From assembly GCA_041392805.1 (NCBI GenBank), contig JAWKLJ010000001.1, positions 2,046,001-2,110,000 of the forward strand: a stretch of 64,000 nucleotides of DNA, read 5' to 3'. This stretch comes from Saprospiraceae bacterium. Its GTDB lineage: Bacteria; Bacteroidota; Bacteroidia; Chitinophagales; Saprospiraceae. The notes under the pieces were generated by a model, which saw nothing but the letters and a program-made list of their open reading frames with translations, ran no database searches and was not told the origin of the DNA. The position numbers were made by a program, and so were the translations under genes. Below, piece by piece: positions 1 through 9,600 of the stretch (position 1 is the stretch's first letter; every line of letters starts with the position of its first letter).

Positions 1-1632
1 ACAGGAGATTGTGGTGCCGAAGTGAGTTGGACGGCCCCGAGCTTTAGTGATAATTGCACAGGTGCCACTTCCAGTTCTACGCATGATTCTGGCGACTTTT
101 TCGCTATTGGAACCACCACGGTCACCTATTCGGGTAGCGATGCTGCTAATAATGATGCCATTGACTGTAGCTTTACCGTCACGGTAAATGATACGGAAAA
201 ACCAAGCATCAGCTGTGCTGCTAACACTACCGTAGGAACCGATGCAGACGAATGCGGCGCCGATCTAGCTATCCCAACACCCGATGCGGGTGATAACTGT
301 CAGGTAGCAGAGGTGAAGGCCAGGTACCGATCTGTAGATGAAAATGGGAATGCAACGGGCAGCTGGACGAGTCGTGTCAGCGACCCTAGTGGCTACTTCG
401 CTGTTGGGCGTTATCAAATCCAATGGCGTGCCGTGGATGTTAATGACAACAAAAAATCTTGTGCTTACTACCTGGAGGTAGAGGATGATGAAGACCCCGT
501 TGCTGTATGTAAAAACGTGACGGTGAACTTCAATGGAGAGGAGACAATCTCTCTGAGTGCCAGCCAGGTATGGAATGAAGCGGCCAGCTCCGATAATTGT
601 GCCTATCACTATGTCAGCACTTCGCCTTCGCTAGCTATTGGTTGTGATGAGGTCGGTAATACCGTTCCGTTTACGGTAACCATCAGCGACAATGCTGGTA
701 ATACGGATCATTGTACATCCTATGTGACGGTCACTGGCTTGCCTTGCGGCTGGGTCGAAGGCCCACAAGACGGTAGCCTCAACTGCGGCAGCAATACCAG
801 TGCAGATTATGATACGGCTGATGAAAGCTTTGCCCTCAGTGCCGATGGCTGCTTGCAAAGTGGCTCTGCGGCAGATCAAGCCGCCTATGTTTATCAGGCA
901 TTGTGTGGAGATGGCCAATTAACTGTCCGCCTGGCTAGCATCAACAACGATGGTTATGCTGGTTTGATGGCCCGTGAAAGCCTCGACCCCAAAGCTCGAC
1001 GTGCTGGTATCCTGAAAAATTACTCCACTATTCGTGTACGTCGCGAATGGCGTGCCAGCTATGGTGGCAGTGTTAGCCGAACCCATGCCAATGAAAGAAA
1101 CGTGAAATGGTTCCGGATTATACGCGCCGGCAATGCCATCAAGTCTTATACCAGTACCAATGGCAGCTCCTGGGACCTAACCCATAAGGTAACTTTCACT
1201 AATTTGGATGATTGTATCTATTTGGGCATGATGGCCTACAGCCTCAATGGCAGTGCCGAAGTGAAGGCGGTATTTGATCAGGTGAGCTTTGAAGGCGACG
1301 GTGGCACAAACAGCCTGGTCGACAACGCCACTTTACCTAACACTTTAGAAATAGTTGGTGCAATTGATCCGATTGAAAATGGGGCGCTAAATATCTTCCC
1401 TAATCCTGCCAAAAATCAGGTACAAATGGTATTGGAAGGATTTCAGGATATGGCAACGCAGGTAGTGGTTCGTGATCCATTCGGAAGAATTGTTCGCCAT
1501 ATCAAGTTGGATAGTGGCTCGGATAGCGTATTACCATTAGATATACAGAACCTGGCTGCTGGTCTTTATATGGTTAGCGTCATACAAGATGAGCGCATAG
1601 TGGTGAGTAAGAAATTGGTGGTACAGCCGTAG
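1..1632 (+). CDS. HYR-domain T9SS-secreted protein, 5' end outside window
   Basis: The frame is open from base 1, so the gene starts upstream; a GTG at 22 is only internal. The visible part has repeated HYR-type immunoglobulin-like modules, seen as recurring SDNC, AVDVNDN and DxEKP patterns, in roughly the first 240 residues. A beta-sandwich of about 180 residues follows that looks like a DUF1349/concanavalin-like domain. The last 80 residues form a type A T9SS sorting domain (NIFPNPAKNQV near its start, LAAGLYMVSV and KKLVVQP at the end). The product should be exported through the outer membrane by the type IX system and attached or released at the surface. Its role is probably adhesive or binding; no catalytic motif is visible. 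Confidence 0.8.
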   Translation, partial: TGDCGAEVSWTAPSFSDNCTGATSSSTHDSGDFFAIGTTTVTYSGSDAANNDAIDCSFTVTVNDTEKPSISCAANTTVGTDADECGADLAIPTPDAGDNCQVAEVKARYRSVDENGNATGSWTSRVSDPSGYFAVGRYQIQWRAVDVNDNKKSCAYYLEVEDDEDPVAVCKNVTVNFNGEETISLSASQVWNEAASSDNCAYHYVSTSPSLAIGCDEVGNTVPFTVTISDNAGNTDHCTSYVTVTGLPCGWVEGPQDGSLNCGSNTSADYDTADESFALSADGCLQSGSAADQAAYVYQALCGDGQLTVRLASINNDGYAGLMARESLDPKARRAGILKNYSTIRVRREWRASYGGSVSRTHANERNVKWFRIIRAGNAIKSYTSTNGSSWDLTHKVTFTNLDDCIYLGMMAYSLNGSAEVKAVFDQVSFEGDGGTNSLVDNATLPNTLEIVGAIDPIENGALNIFPNPAKNQVQMVLEGFQDMATQVVVRDPFGRIVRHIKLDSGSDSVLPLDIQNLAAGLYMVSVIQDERIVVSKKLVVQP

Positions 1633-1859
1633 GTTGTGTATAATAAATAAGCGAGGGGTGGGCATTGTTTAAAACGCTGAAAATCAAAGCGAATACTTAG
1701 AAATTCGTGAACATCCGTGTCAATTCGTGGCTTACTTTTTTTTTAGCCACGAATTAGCACGAATTCCACGAATGATTTATGCCCACCTCTCGATTTGCTT
1801 TTCCACCTTTTTCCGGGAAAAGGCGGAGTCCTTCATAGTAAACCTTACGCTATTTCACC
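1633..1859. repeat. Long inverted repeat between convergent genes
   Basis: An outer arm at 1652-1665 (CGAGGGGTGGGCAT) pairs with 1779-1792 with one mismatch. Inner arms built from ATTCGTGG/CCACGAAT motifs lie around 1699-1729 and 1745-1773. It sits between two convergent genes and could act as a bidirectional terminator, or be a dispersed intergenic repeat. Confidence 0.55.
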
Positions 1860-3506
1860 TCAAAGGTCACCGGCATAAGGCGCTTTTTCAAAAGGCACCT
1901 CTCCTGCATTGACCCTTGGATCACCGGTTCTGGCTAGCTCGTCCAACAGCTGTTTTCGCAAAGCTTGTCGAATGTCATCAAAGGCGGGGTTGTTCGCTAT
2001 GTTGTTAATTTGATAAGGATCTGTTTTTAGTTCAAATAACTCCTCGGCTGGCCTTTTCCCAAAAGCAAACTGGTAGAATGGTTTCACGGCAGCCTCCTGC
2101 CGATGGGCCACTAGCCAGGCTTTGGTCGGACTCGCATCGAAGTCGCCAAAGGCCAGAAAAGTATTATTGGCGAGCGCATCCATATCTGGCTCATACGCAT
2201 CATCCACGACCAAGGGGTCACCCAGCGGGAAACGATCGGGTTCAAAGTTGATGATATACAGATAATCCTGGGTTCGAATAGCTCTTTGCGGATAGGGCAA
2301 AAAGCCCGCCCGTGCTTTTCTGACATGGCGTTCTCTACCGGTAAGCACCCAGGTTCGTGCCTCCTCCACTTGCCCTGCCTGCTCCGTTTTGAGAAGGGGC
2401 AGGATACTTTTGGCCGTCATGGCATCAGGAAGGGGAGCTTGTCCGGCCTCCAAAAAAGTCGGGGCGAGGTCCGGCAGGCTGACAAAATCAGTGATCACCC
2501 GATTGGCAGGAATAACCTTTGGCCAGCGGGCCGCCAAGGCTACATTTGTGCCATAATCGTAGAGGTTGCACTTGCCATTCGAAAAGCCTGGAAACCCATG
2601 ATCGCCACTGACCACAATGAAGGTATTGTCCAATTCTCCCATGTCCTCCAGCATACCCAGCAACACACCTAAGCCGGCATCAAAAGCCATGGCCTCTCCC
2701 AGGTAATCGGCAAAGTCCTCCCGAACCGTATCTGCATCGGGTAAAAAAGCGGGCATTTTGCCCTCCAAATCATCAGGGTTTATCCCCCAAAGGGCTTTTC
2801 CTGAGCCATAGGTCCATTTTCTATGCGTATTCGTTGGTCCCCACCAATAACAAAATGGCTTTCCTGCTTCCCGGGCATCCAGAAAGGCCTGGAAGTTGGC
2901 CCTGACCTCATCATGCAACACTTGCTTTGCCGCTGCGATCGTCATGCTATCTTCTTTCACATACTTCGTTACCTGCTGGCTATAATTATTGAAATTACCG
3001 CTCGTTTGGTACCTGTTTTTCACGCCGCCATAGCCAGCGTCTTGTGGCTCTCCGGGGCTCCATACTTTGTAGGTATAACCGATATGGTAACCCGCTTTTT
3101 CCAACAATAAGGGAAACGTCGGAATAGCTTCATCCCAGATAGCCCCTTGTAAAATAGCACCCAGCCCCGTTCGGTAAAAGTATTGGCCTGAAAGGAGGGA
3201 ACTCCGGCAAGGCGTACAAGAGGGGGCATTGACAAAGGCGTTGGTGAACAGGGCGCCTTCCCTCGCGATGCGATCAACATGAGGGGTTTGAAGAAGGGAA
3301 TGGATGGAATTAGGGCCTTCAATGGCCGCATAGCAACTGGCGTATTTTCCCCAATCATCGGCGAAGGCGAAGAGGATATTGGGGCGCTTGGGGGCTTCTT
3401 CTTTGGTGTTTGGGGTACAAGCAGAGAGGAGGAGCCCAAAGAAGCAGAGGAACAGGGCTTGTCTTGGTGAAAATGTTTTTCTGTGGCGTGGAGGCATGAT
3501 ATACAT
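1860..3506 (-). CDS. Sulfatase, heparan N-sulfatase-like (S1 family), lipoprotein
   Basis: Formylglycine-dependent sulfatase of 548 residues. A hydrophobic stretch ending LLLSAC gives an SPII lipobox, so it is a lipid-anchored envelope enzyme. The metal-binding FADDWG lies just after the signal. The formylglycine motif is C-T-P-C-R with its Cys at residue 97. A later SGDHGFPGFSNGKCNLYDYG stretch resembles N-sulphoglucosamine sulphohydrolases (subfamily S1_8), as does the absence of the usual GKWHLG, here replaced by YKVWSPG. The substrate guess, an N-sulfated hexosamine, is inference. It is the last gene of a minus-strand sulfatase series. ATG codons at 3506 and 3497 are both possible starts. 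Confidence 0.85.
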   Translation of the reverse strand: MYIMPPRHRKTFSPRQALFLCFFGLLLSACTPNTKEEAPKRPNILFAFADDWGKYASCYAAIEGPNSIHSLLQTPHVDRIAREGALFTNAFVNAPSCTPCRSSLLSGQYFYRTGLGAILQGAIWDEAIPTFPLLLEKAGYHIGYTYKVWSPGEPQDAGYGGVKNRYQTSGNFNNYSQQVTKYVKEDSMTIAAAKQVLHDEVRANFQAFLDAREAGKPFCYWWGPTNTHRKWTYGSGKALWGINPDDLEGKMPAFLPDADTVREDFADYLGEAMAFDAGLGVLLGMLEDMGELDNTFIVVSGDHGFPGFSNGKCNLYDYGTNVALAARWPKVIPANRVITDFVSLPDLAPTFLEAGQAPLPDAMTAKSILPLLKTEQAGQVEEARTWVLTGRERHVRKARAGFLPYPQRAIRTQDYLYIINFEPDRFPLGDPLVVDDAYEPDMDALANNTFLAFGDFDASPTKAWLVAHRQEAAVKPFYQFAFGKRPAEELFELKTDPYQINNIANNPAFDDIRQALRKQLLDELARTGDPRVNAGEVPFEKAPYAGDL

Positions 3507-3599
3507 CGGTTTAGTTGGTTCTTATTTGCTGTAAATCTAACAAATGTTGTACGAGAAACCATATAAGACATATAAGTAGCATATAAGATTAGGCTTTCC

Positions 3600-4955
3600 T
3601 TATTCTTTCTTTTGCCAGGGTATTTGTCCGGCTGCTCGAATACGTTCTTTTAGTTGCATCCGCAATTTTTGGTAAACCTCATCGGAGGAGGGGTCTAGGG
3701 CTTTGGTCTCGTACTCGTCCTTGGTAATATTAAAAAATTCAATCGGCTCATATGGCGTATTCTGTAGGATTTTGTATTCGCCATAGCGCGCCGCATAATA
3801 GGCTTGCCCTCCATATCCACCACCTTCTCGCCGCACCCAATAAACAAACCTGTCAGGGAGTGACTGCGTATGATCTAATAAAGTGGGTAACAGATTGATA
3901 CCATCAATAGGGTGATACAAGTCCACTCCCGCCACGGCACAAAAGGTAGCATAGAGGTCCATGTGCATCATCAATGCAGAATTTTTTGTGCCTGGCGCTA
4001 TATGATTTTTCCACTTTATAAAGGCAGGAACGCGGATGCCGCCTTCATACATATCCTGTTTTCCGCCCCTCAATTTGCCATTGCTTTGGGCATAACTCAG
4101 CGCCCCGCCATTGTCGGAAGTAAATACAATTAAGGTATTTTCGTCCAATCCGGTAGACGCCAAAGTGGCTAAGACCCTGCCGATGGAATAGTCTAAGTGC
4201 TCAATAAAAGCCACGTTTTTGGCTCTTTTCTCGTCAATTCCTTTTTCTCGTTCCAATACCCGGTCCAGCCATTCTTGTGGGGGTTGAATGGGGAAATGAG
4301 GCGCATTGTAGGCCAGGTATAAGTAATAGGGTTGGTCATCGTCCTTTCGTTCCTGCAAATAATCGATGGCCCAATCTGTAAAAAGATCGGTGGCATGGCC
4401 TTGGGGGTCAATTTCTTCCTGGTTGTGGCGCATCCAATTGATGCCACCCCGACGATGGTTCCAGTAGTCATCCATCATATCGCCTAAAAAGCCTTTGAAA
4501 AGATCAAAGCCCTTTTCCGTTGGGGTATTGGGGCTCTCCAGCCCCAGGTGCCACTTGCCAATGATGGCAGAATGGTAGCCTTTGGCTTTTAGGACTTGCG
4601 GCATCAGTATGGCATCGGGGGCCAGGTAACCCCAGTTGTTGTCTTCATTTTGCCGGATGACGCCGGGCACGCCCACCAGATCGGGATATCTGCCACTGAG
4701 CAGGGAGGCCCTACTTGGCGAACAAACCGTGCAGTTAGCATAAAAGTTTGTGCAGGTCATGCCCTCTTTGGCAAAATTGTCGATGTTGGGGGTGCGCATA
4801 TCGGTGGCTCCCTGGCAGGATAAGTCGCCAAAGCCCATGTCATCTACCAAGATGCACAGTATGTTGGGCGGCTTGGACTTGGATTCAGTTTGAGCGATAG
4901 CGAAAGTGGCTAGTAGGCAGCAGAGTATGCTTAGGGTTGTTTTTTTGATATACAT
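3600..4955 (-). CDS. Sulfatase (arylsulfatase-type), periplasmic
   Basis: 451-residue S1-family sulfatase. An SPI signal peptide ends AIA-Q near residue 22. PNILCILVDDMGFGD supplies the paired metal-binding aspartates, and C-S-P-S-R at residues 78-82 is the formylglycine motif followed by ASLLSGRYP. GKWHLG lies near residue 137, and VFTSDNGG carries the second metal-site residues. It should hydrolyse a sulfate ester of a glycan in the periplasm after maturation of the Cys. It lies 93 bp upstream of the S1_8-like sulfatase and downstream of another sulfatase, suggesting a shared locus. The exact subfamily and substrate cannot be read here. Confidence 0.88.
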   Translation of the reverse strand: MYIKKTTLSILCCLLATFAIAQTESKSKPPNILCILVDDMGFGDLSCQGATDMRTPNIDNFAKEGMTCTNFYANCTVCSPSRASLLSGRYPDLVGVPGVIRQNEDNNWGYLAPDAILMPQVLKAKGYHSAIIGKWHLGLESPNTPTEKGFDLFKGFLGDMMDDYWNHRRGGINWMRHNQEEIDPQGHATDLFTDWAIDYLQERKDDDQPYYLYLAYNAPHFPIQPPQEWLDRVLEREKGIDEKRAKNVAFIEHLDYSIGRVLATLASTGLDENTLIVFTSDNGGALSYAQSNGKLRGGKQDMYEGGIRVPAFIKWKNHIAPGTKNSALMMHMDLYATFCAVAGVDLYHPIDGINLLPTLLDHTQSLPDRFVYWVRREGGGYGGQAYYAARYGEYKILQNTPYEPIEFFNITKDEYETKALDPSSDEVYQKLRMQLKERIRAAGQIPWQKKE

Positions 4956-5144
4956 TGGTTAAAAATTAATGATCAATGAGTTTGGACTTTGGACGTTCGT
5001 GGTTTTGAAGTCGGAAGGCGGAAATCGGAAGTTGAGTAAAGCAAAATCCCGTACCAGCGGTCGGGATGGAAAATTGCCTAGCTGAACCTAGATTCCGACT
5101 TCCGCTTTCCACCTTCCCACTTCATATTCCCCAATGGTGCCCAT
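4956..5144. repeat. Purine/pyrimidine intergenic hairpin repeat
   Basis: A GGAA-rich arm at about 5008-5035 (GAAGTCGGAAGGCGGAAATC) and a TTCC-rich arm at about 5091-5123 (TTCCGACTTCCGCTTTCCAC) form an imperfect hairpin. Related sequences occur in at least seven other places in the window. No gene is seen. Confidence 0.6.
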
Positions 5145-6626
5145 TCAATCTGCCTTTTGGGTGACTTTATTCATTTCAGATTCCCAGGTGTGGAGGGCTT
5201 TGGCCAGCTCCTGCACCAATGTCGGGTGTTGCGCTGCTATGTTCTGGGATTCGGCCAGGTCCTGTTGCAAATCAAACAGCAGGGTGTCGGCGCCTTTTAC
5301 CCATAATTTATATTGGTTTTGGCGAATAGCACTTTCTTTGCGGTATCGCCAATACAGGTTTCGTGGGGGCAATGCTTGTCCATGGAGTAAAAGCGGGCTG
5401 AGGTCTATACCATCCAGTGCAACATCAGTCGGTTTGGAGCTGTTACTAAGGGCCAAGAAAGTCGGCAGCCAATCAAAACTCATGATGGTTTCGTCGCTAA
5501 CCCCAGCTTGGATCTTTCCCTTCCAATAAGCAATGGCTGGTACCCGATGGCCACCTTCCAGTAAATGTCCTTTGTCGCCGTTCAAGGCGCCATTGTGCCC
5601 AAACGCTTCAGCCCCATTATCAGAAATGAATAGCACCAAGGTGTTTTCTTCTAAATGCAAGTCTTTTAGGGTTTGGAGGATCACTCCTATTCCTTCGTCC
5701 ATCACTTCTACCATTTCGATATAGGCCCGGTCTGTATCAGTTACGGGACCTTGATACGTAAATTCATTATCAGGAAAACGAAAACCAGGATCATTTCTAC
5801 CCTGAAAAGGGACATGGGGTGATTCATGCGGGACATACACAAAAAACGGCTCATCTTGGTGCGCCTTGATAAAATCGACAGCATGCGTCGTAATCAAGTC
5901 AGTAGAGTAGCCTTCTTCCTGTATGCTATCCAGGTTGTGCCACCAATCGTAAATACCTGCATTATCATAATGAGAATGGTAATCCACATTTCCACTCAGG
6001 TAGCCATAAAATTCGTCAAAGCCATGATGCACAGGATTAAAAGCAGGAGCATACCCTAAATGCCATTTGCCAAAAATACCAGTCGCATACCCATTCGCCT
6101 TTAACAATTTGGCCATGGTTTGCTCCGAGCTATCTAAGCCAATCTGCCGGGTGGGGCCCTTGACATAAATAACGCCTTCCAGGCCTGCCCGTTGCTGGTA
6201 CCTCCCAGTCAAAAGTGCAGCCCTGGTGGGCGAACAAACCGCCCCATTGGAATGAAAATCGGTGAAGCGCAAGCCCTCGGCAGCCAGCTGGTCCAAGTGG
6301 GGGGTCTGCAAGACTTGATTGCCATAACAGCCAATCCCGCCGTAACCCAGGTCATCCGCCATGATGAGGACAATATTGGGTCGTGCAGTAGCGGCCTTTT
6401 CTTTGGGTCCTGGCTGACAGCTTTGCCAACTCAGGATGGCACCCAAAGCCAAAAAACAGCTGACGACCCGCCTAAGGTTGGACAATAGCCCGAGGGGAAA
6501 CCGGAAAGGGAAAATTGGAAGTCGGAAAATTTTCAGGCATTCCCCTGCGTATTGTTTCCCATTTCTGACTTCTCTTTTCCAATTTTTGTCCAGGTTTAGA
6601 TTGCCTGTCAATCTCCTCTTTATCAT
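5145..6626 (-). CDS. Sulfatase, probable lipoprotein
   Basis: S1-family sulfatase with RPNIVLIMADDLGYG, formylglycine motif C-S-P-T-R (Cys about residue 131 from this start), ALLTGRYQ, GKWHLG and FISDNGAEAFG. The real export signal, LALGAILSWQSC, is an SPII-like lipobox that begins only about 65 residues in. The DNA before it (about 6490-6600) is the GGAAGTCGGAA-type intergenic hairpin repeat read through in frame. The true start may therefore be a TTG just before SNLRRVV (near 6483), with the ATG at 6626 or the GTG at 6647, which overlaps the regulator stop by 11 bp, as relics of the original start. It follows the hybrid regulator directly, so co-transcription is likely. Substrate unknown. 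Confidence 0.82.
   Translation of the reverse strand: MIKRRLTGNLNLDKNWKREVRNGKQYAGECLKIFRLPIFPFRFPLGLLSNLRRVVSCFLALGAILSWQSCQPGPKEKAATARPNIVLIMADDLGYGGIGCYGNQVLQTPHLDQLAAEGLRFTDFHSNGAVCSPTRAALLTGRYQQRAGLEGVIYVKGPTRQIGLDSSEQTMAKLLKANGYATGIFGKWHLGYAPAFNPVHHGFDEFYGYLSGNVDYHSHYDNAGIYDWWHNLDSIQEEGYSTDLITTHAVDFIKAHQDEPFFVYVPHESPHVPFQGRNDPGFRFPDNEFTYQGPVTDTDRAYIEMVEVMDEGIGVILQTLKDLHLEENTLVLFISDNGAEAFGHNGALNGDKGHLLEGGHRVPAIAYWKGKIQAGVSDETIMSFDWLPTFLALSNSSKPTDVALDGIDLSPLLLHGQALPPRNLYWRYRKESAIRQNQYKLWVKGADTLLFDLQQDLAESQNIAAQHPTLVQELAKALHTWESEMNKVTQKAD
6489..6600. repeat. Hairpin repeat inside the 5' part of a sulfatase ORF
   Basis: A purine-rich arm (6490-6535, GGAAAGGGAAAATTGGAAGT) and a pyrimidine arm (6555-6600, TTCCCATTTCTGACTTCTCT) flank a CATTCCCCTGCGTATTG centre. 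This matches the intergenic hairpin family but lies in the N-terminal part of the sulfatase reading frame. Confidence 0.5.
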
Positions 6627-6636
6627 CTTTTGTATT

Positions 6637-9600
6637 TTATTGAACACTCGTTTTCTTTTTGTGCTTTATCCTAAACAATGAAGGTGTCATATCAAAGCGC
6701 TTCCGGAAGCAGGTAGAAAAATACTTAGGATCCGTAAAGCCCACTTTATAAGCAATCTCCGAGATATTCCATTCGGTATGGCTAAATAACTCGGCTGCCC
6801 GACTGAGGCGTATATTCCTAATAAATTCATTGATCGATTGATCGGTAAGTGCCTTCAGCTTGCGGTATAAACTCGATTGACTCATCCTCATCGCTTGATG
6901 AAGATCGTACATATCAAAGTCTACATCATCAATATGCTCATCAATAATGCGAATAACTTCCTCCAGAAATGCTTTGTCCATAGAAGACGGGGAATATTCC
7001 TTTGGCGTCAACAGAAGGCTGGTTTGAGACGCCTTTCGCAAGTGTTTTCGCGCCTCAATTTGATTGGCGATAGTCACTTGAACCAGCTGAATATTGAATG
7101 GTTTGGGTATATACGCATCGGCTCCAGCTTCTACCCCGGTAATACGGTGTTCTACGGCACTTAATGCCGTAAGGAGAATCACAGGGATGTGACAAAAATT
7201 CCTATCGGTCTTTACCAGTCGACAATATTCAATGCCATCCATTTCTGGCATCAGGACGTCGCTCAGAATGATATCGGGCGTTTTTTCCTGGGTAATATGC
7301 CAGGCTTCTTTCCCATTGGTGGCTTCCAGTATGTCGTAGTTTTCTGCCAGGTTTTCCCGGAGATAGGCCCGAATATCGGCATCATCATCTACAATAAGCA
7401 CAAGGTTCTGGCGAACAGTTCTTGGCGCAGCTTCTGGTGTACAGCTTTCATTTGCCATCATGGTATTGGCTACTGCCTCTTCTTTTCCGGAATCGGAATA
7501 AATGACTATTTCCTTTGGTAATAGGTGCTTGTTACCAAGTGGCAACACCAGTGTAAAGGTGCTACCCTTACCCACTTCTGAGCTTACGCTTATTTGTCCG
7601 TGGTGCATCTCTATTAATTCTTTGACAAAGGCGAGGCCTATTCCAAAGCCGCCGTCTTTCGATTTTGTTTCCGGACTGACCTGATAAAAGCGTTCAAAAA
7701 TAAGCGGTAGCTTTTGTGGTGCAATACCGGGGCCTGAATCACTAATTTCGATCACAGCGTGCGCTTTTTCCTCGCCGTTAATAGCGAAAGTGCGGGTACT
7801 TACGGCTACGGTTACCCAACCTCCTTCAGGTGTAAACTTTATGGCATTGGAAAGGAGATTAAACAAGATTTTTTCCATTTTATCCCAATCAAACCAGGCT
7901 TCCAGGGTAGGTGGCTGACTTTTGCAGATAAGGCAGATGTTTTTTTGTGCTGCCAGTGAAATAAAAACCTGCGTAATTTCTGAAGTAAACCTGACTACAT
8001 CGCCTTTTGCCGCCTTCAATTTCATCATTCCCAGCTCTACTTTTCTAAAGTCAAGCAACTGGTTAATTAATCGGAGCAACTGCCGGACATTGCGCTCCAT
8101 ATAACGATATTGTCTTTTGGCAAACGGGCTCCCCTCTCCACTTGCCATTAAGCTTTCCAGGGGACTTAAAATCAGGGTGAGTGGCGACCTTAATTCATGG
8201 GAGATATTGGTAAAAAAATCCATTTTCAATTGATGAACCTCTTCATTCTTTTGAAAATTTAGCCGCTCAAGGGACAATTCATTTTTCATGTTAAAACGCG
8301 CCAGTTCATATACCCGAATCAGATAGATCAACCCCAAGGCGAGGCAAGCATAGATGGTATAAGCCCACCAGGTGAGCCAAGGTTTAGGTAAAATGGTTAA
8401 GGCGATGGAGGCACCCGATTCATTCCAGACATTATCATTGTTGGATGCTTTGACGCGGAAAGTGTACTCCCCTGGTGGAAGGTTGGTATAACTGGCAAAG
8501 CGCCGGTGCCCACTCATGTTCCATTCCTCGTCGTAGTTTTCCATTAAAAAAGCATACTGATTTTTTTCTGGCGCGGTATAGTTCAAAGCAGCAAATTCAA
8601 AGCTAAAAACGGACTGCCTATGATTAAGGGTAATCGACTTTGTATTCCGAATATGCTTCGTCAAGGGTGAATTTTTTGCACCGATTTCAAGCGGTTTATT
8701 GAATAACTTAAAATCGGTGATGACCACTGGCGGCGGCGCATTATTGATACTGATGTCATTCGGATAAAAAAGGTTAAACCCATTTACACCACCAAAACAC
8801 AATTCACCCGCAGGTGTTTTACAAGCGCTGTTTTTAGCGAATTGATTGCCCTGCAAACCATCGCTGACATTATAGTTTCGCCAAGTTTTCTGGATGGGAT
8901 CAAAACAAGAAATCCCATTGGCGGTACTTAACCAGAGCCTACCTGACTCATCTTCCAAAATAGCACTAATCAAATTGCTAGGTAAACCGTCTTGCTGGGT
9001 ATAGCTTGTTACCTCCCGGGTAATTCGATCAAAGGATTTTAGCCCACTCCCCCCCGTTCCTATCCACAGTAAACCTTGTTTATCTTCTTGAATCGCATTT
9101 ATGGAGAGATCCGGAATAAGCTCATGATAATGGGTGAATTTGCCAGTCGTTGGGTCAAAACTTTTTAACCCATCTTCTTTCGTACCTACCCAAATCATAC
9201 CCGATCTATCCTCTAACAGTGTGTTAACCACTTCATAACGACTGGCTGATGAACTATTGGTATAGGGATAATGGGTAAAAATAGCAGTCTGGGGATCTAA
9301 ACGGTTCAATCCTCCTCCGGCTATTCCTGTCCAGATATGTCCTTGTGCATCTTCCAGCAAGGATAACACAAACCCTGGCACTATGCTTTGGGGATCATTC
9401 CGATCGTTGCGATAATAGGTCCAATGCCGGCTAAGTGGATCATACCTATCAAGGCCTTCCATGGTCCCTATCCAAATCTGCCCAGATCGGCTACAGAGGA
9501 CGGATTTAATATTCAAAGAGCTCAGGTGTTTGTTTCCATCCGTGGGTAGCGCCTGGACCCTAGAAAAAGTATTTTTCTTTCGAGAAAAAAAATTCAGCCC

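Noticed and set aside
3020..3571. 183-codon minus-strand frame overlapping the S1_8-like sulfatase
   Set aside because: It lies in another frame of the sulfatase and lacks domain or signal features.
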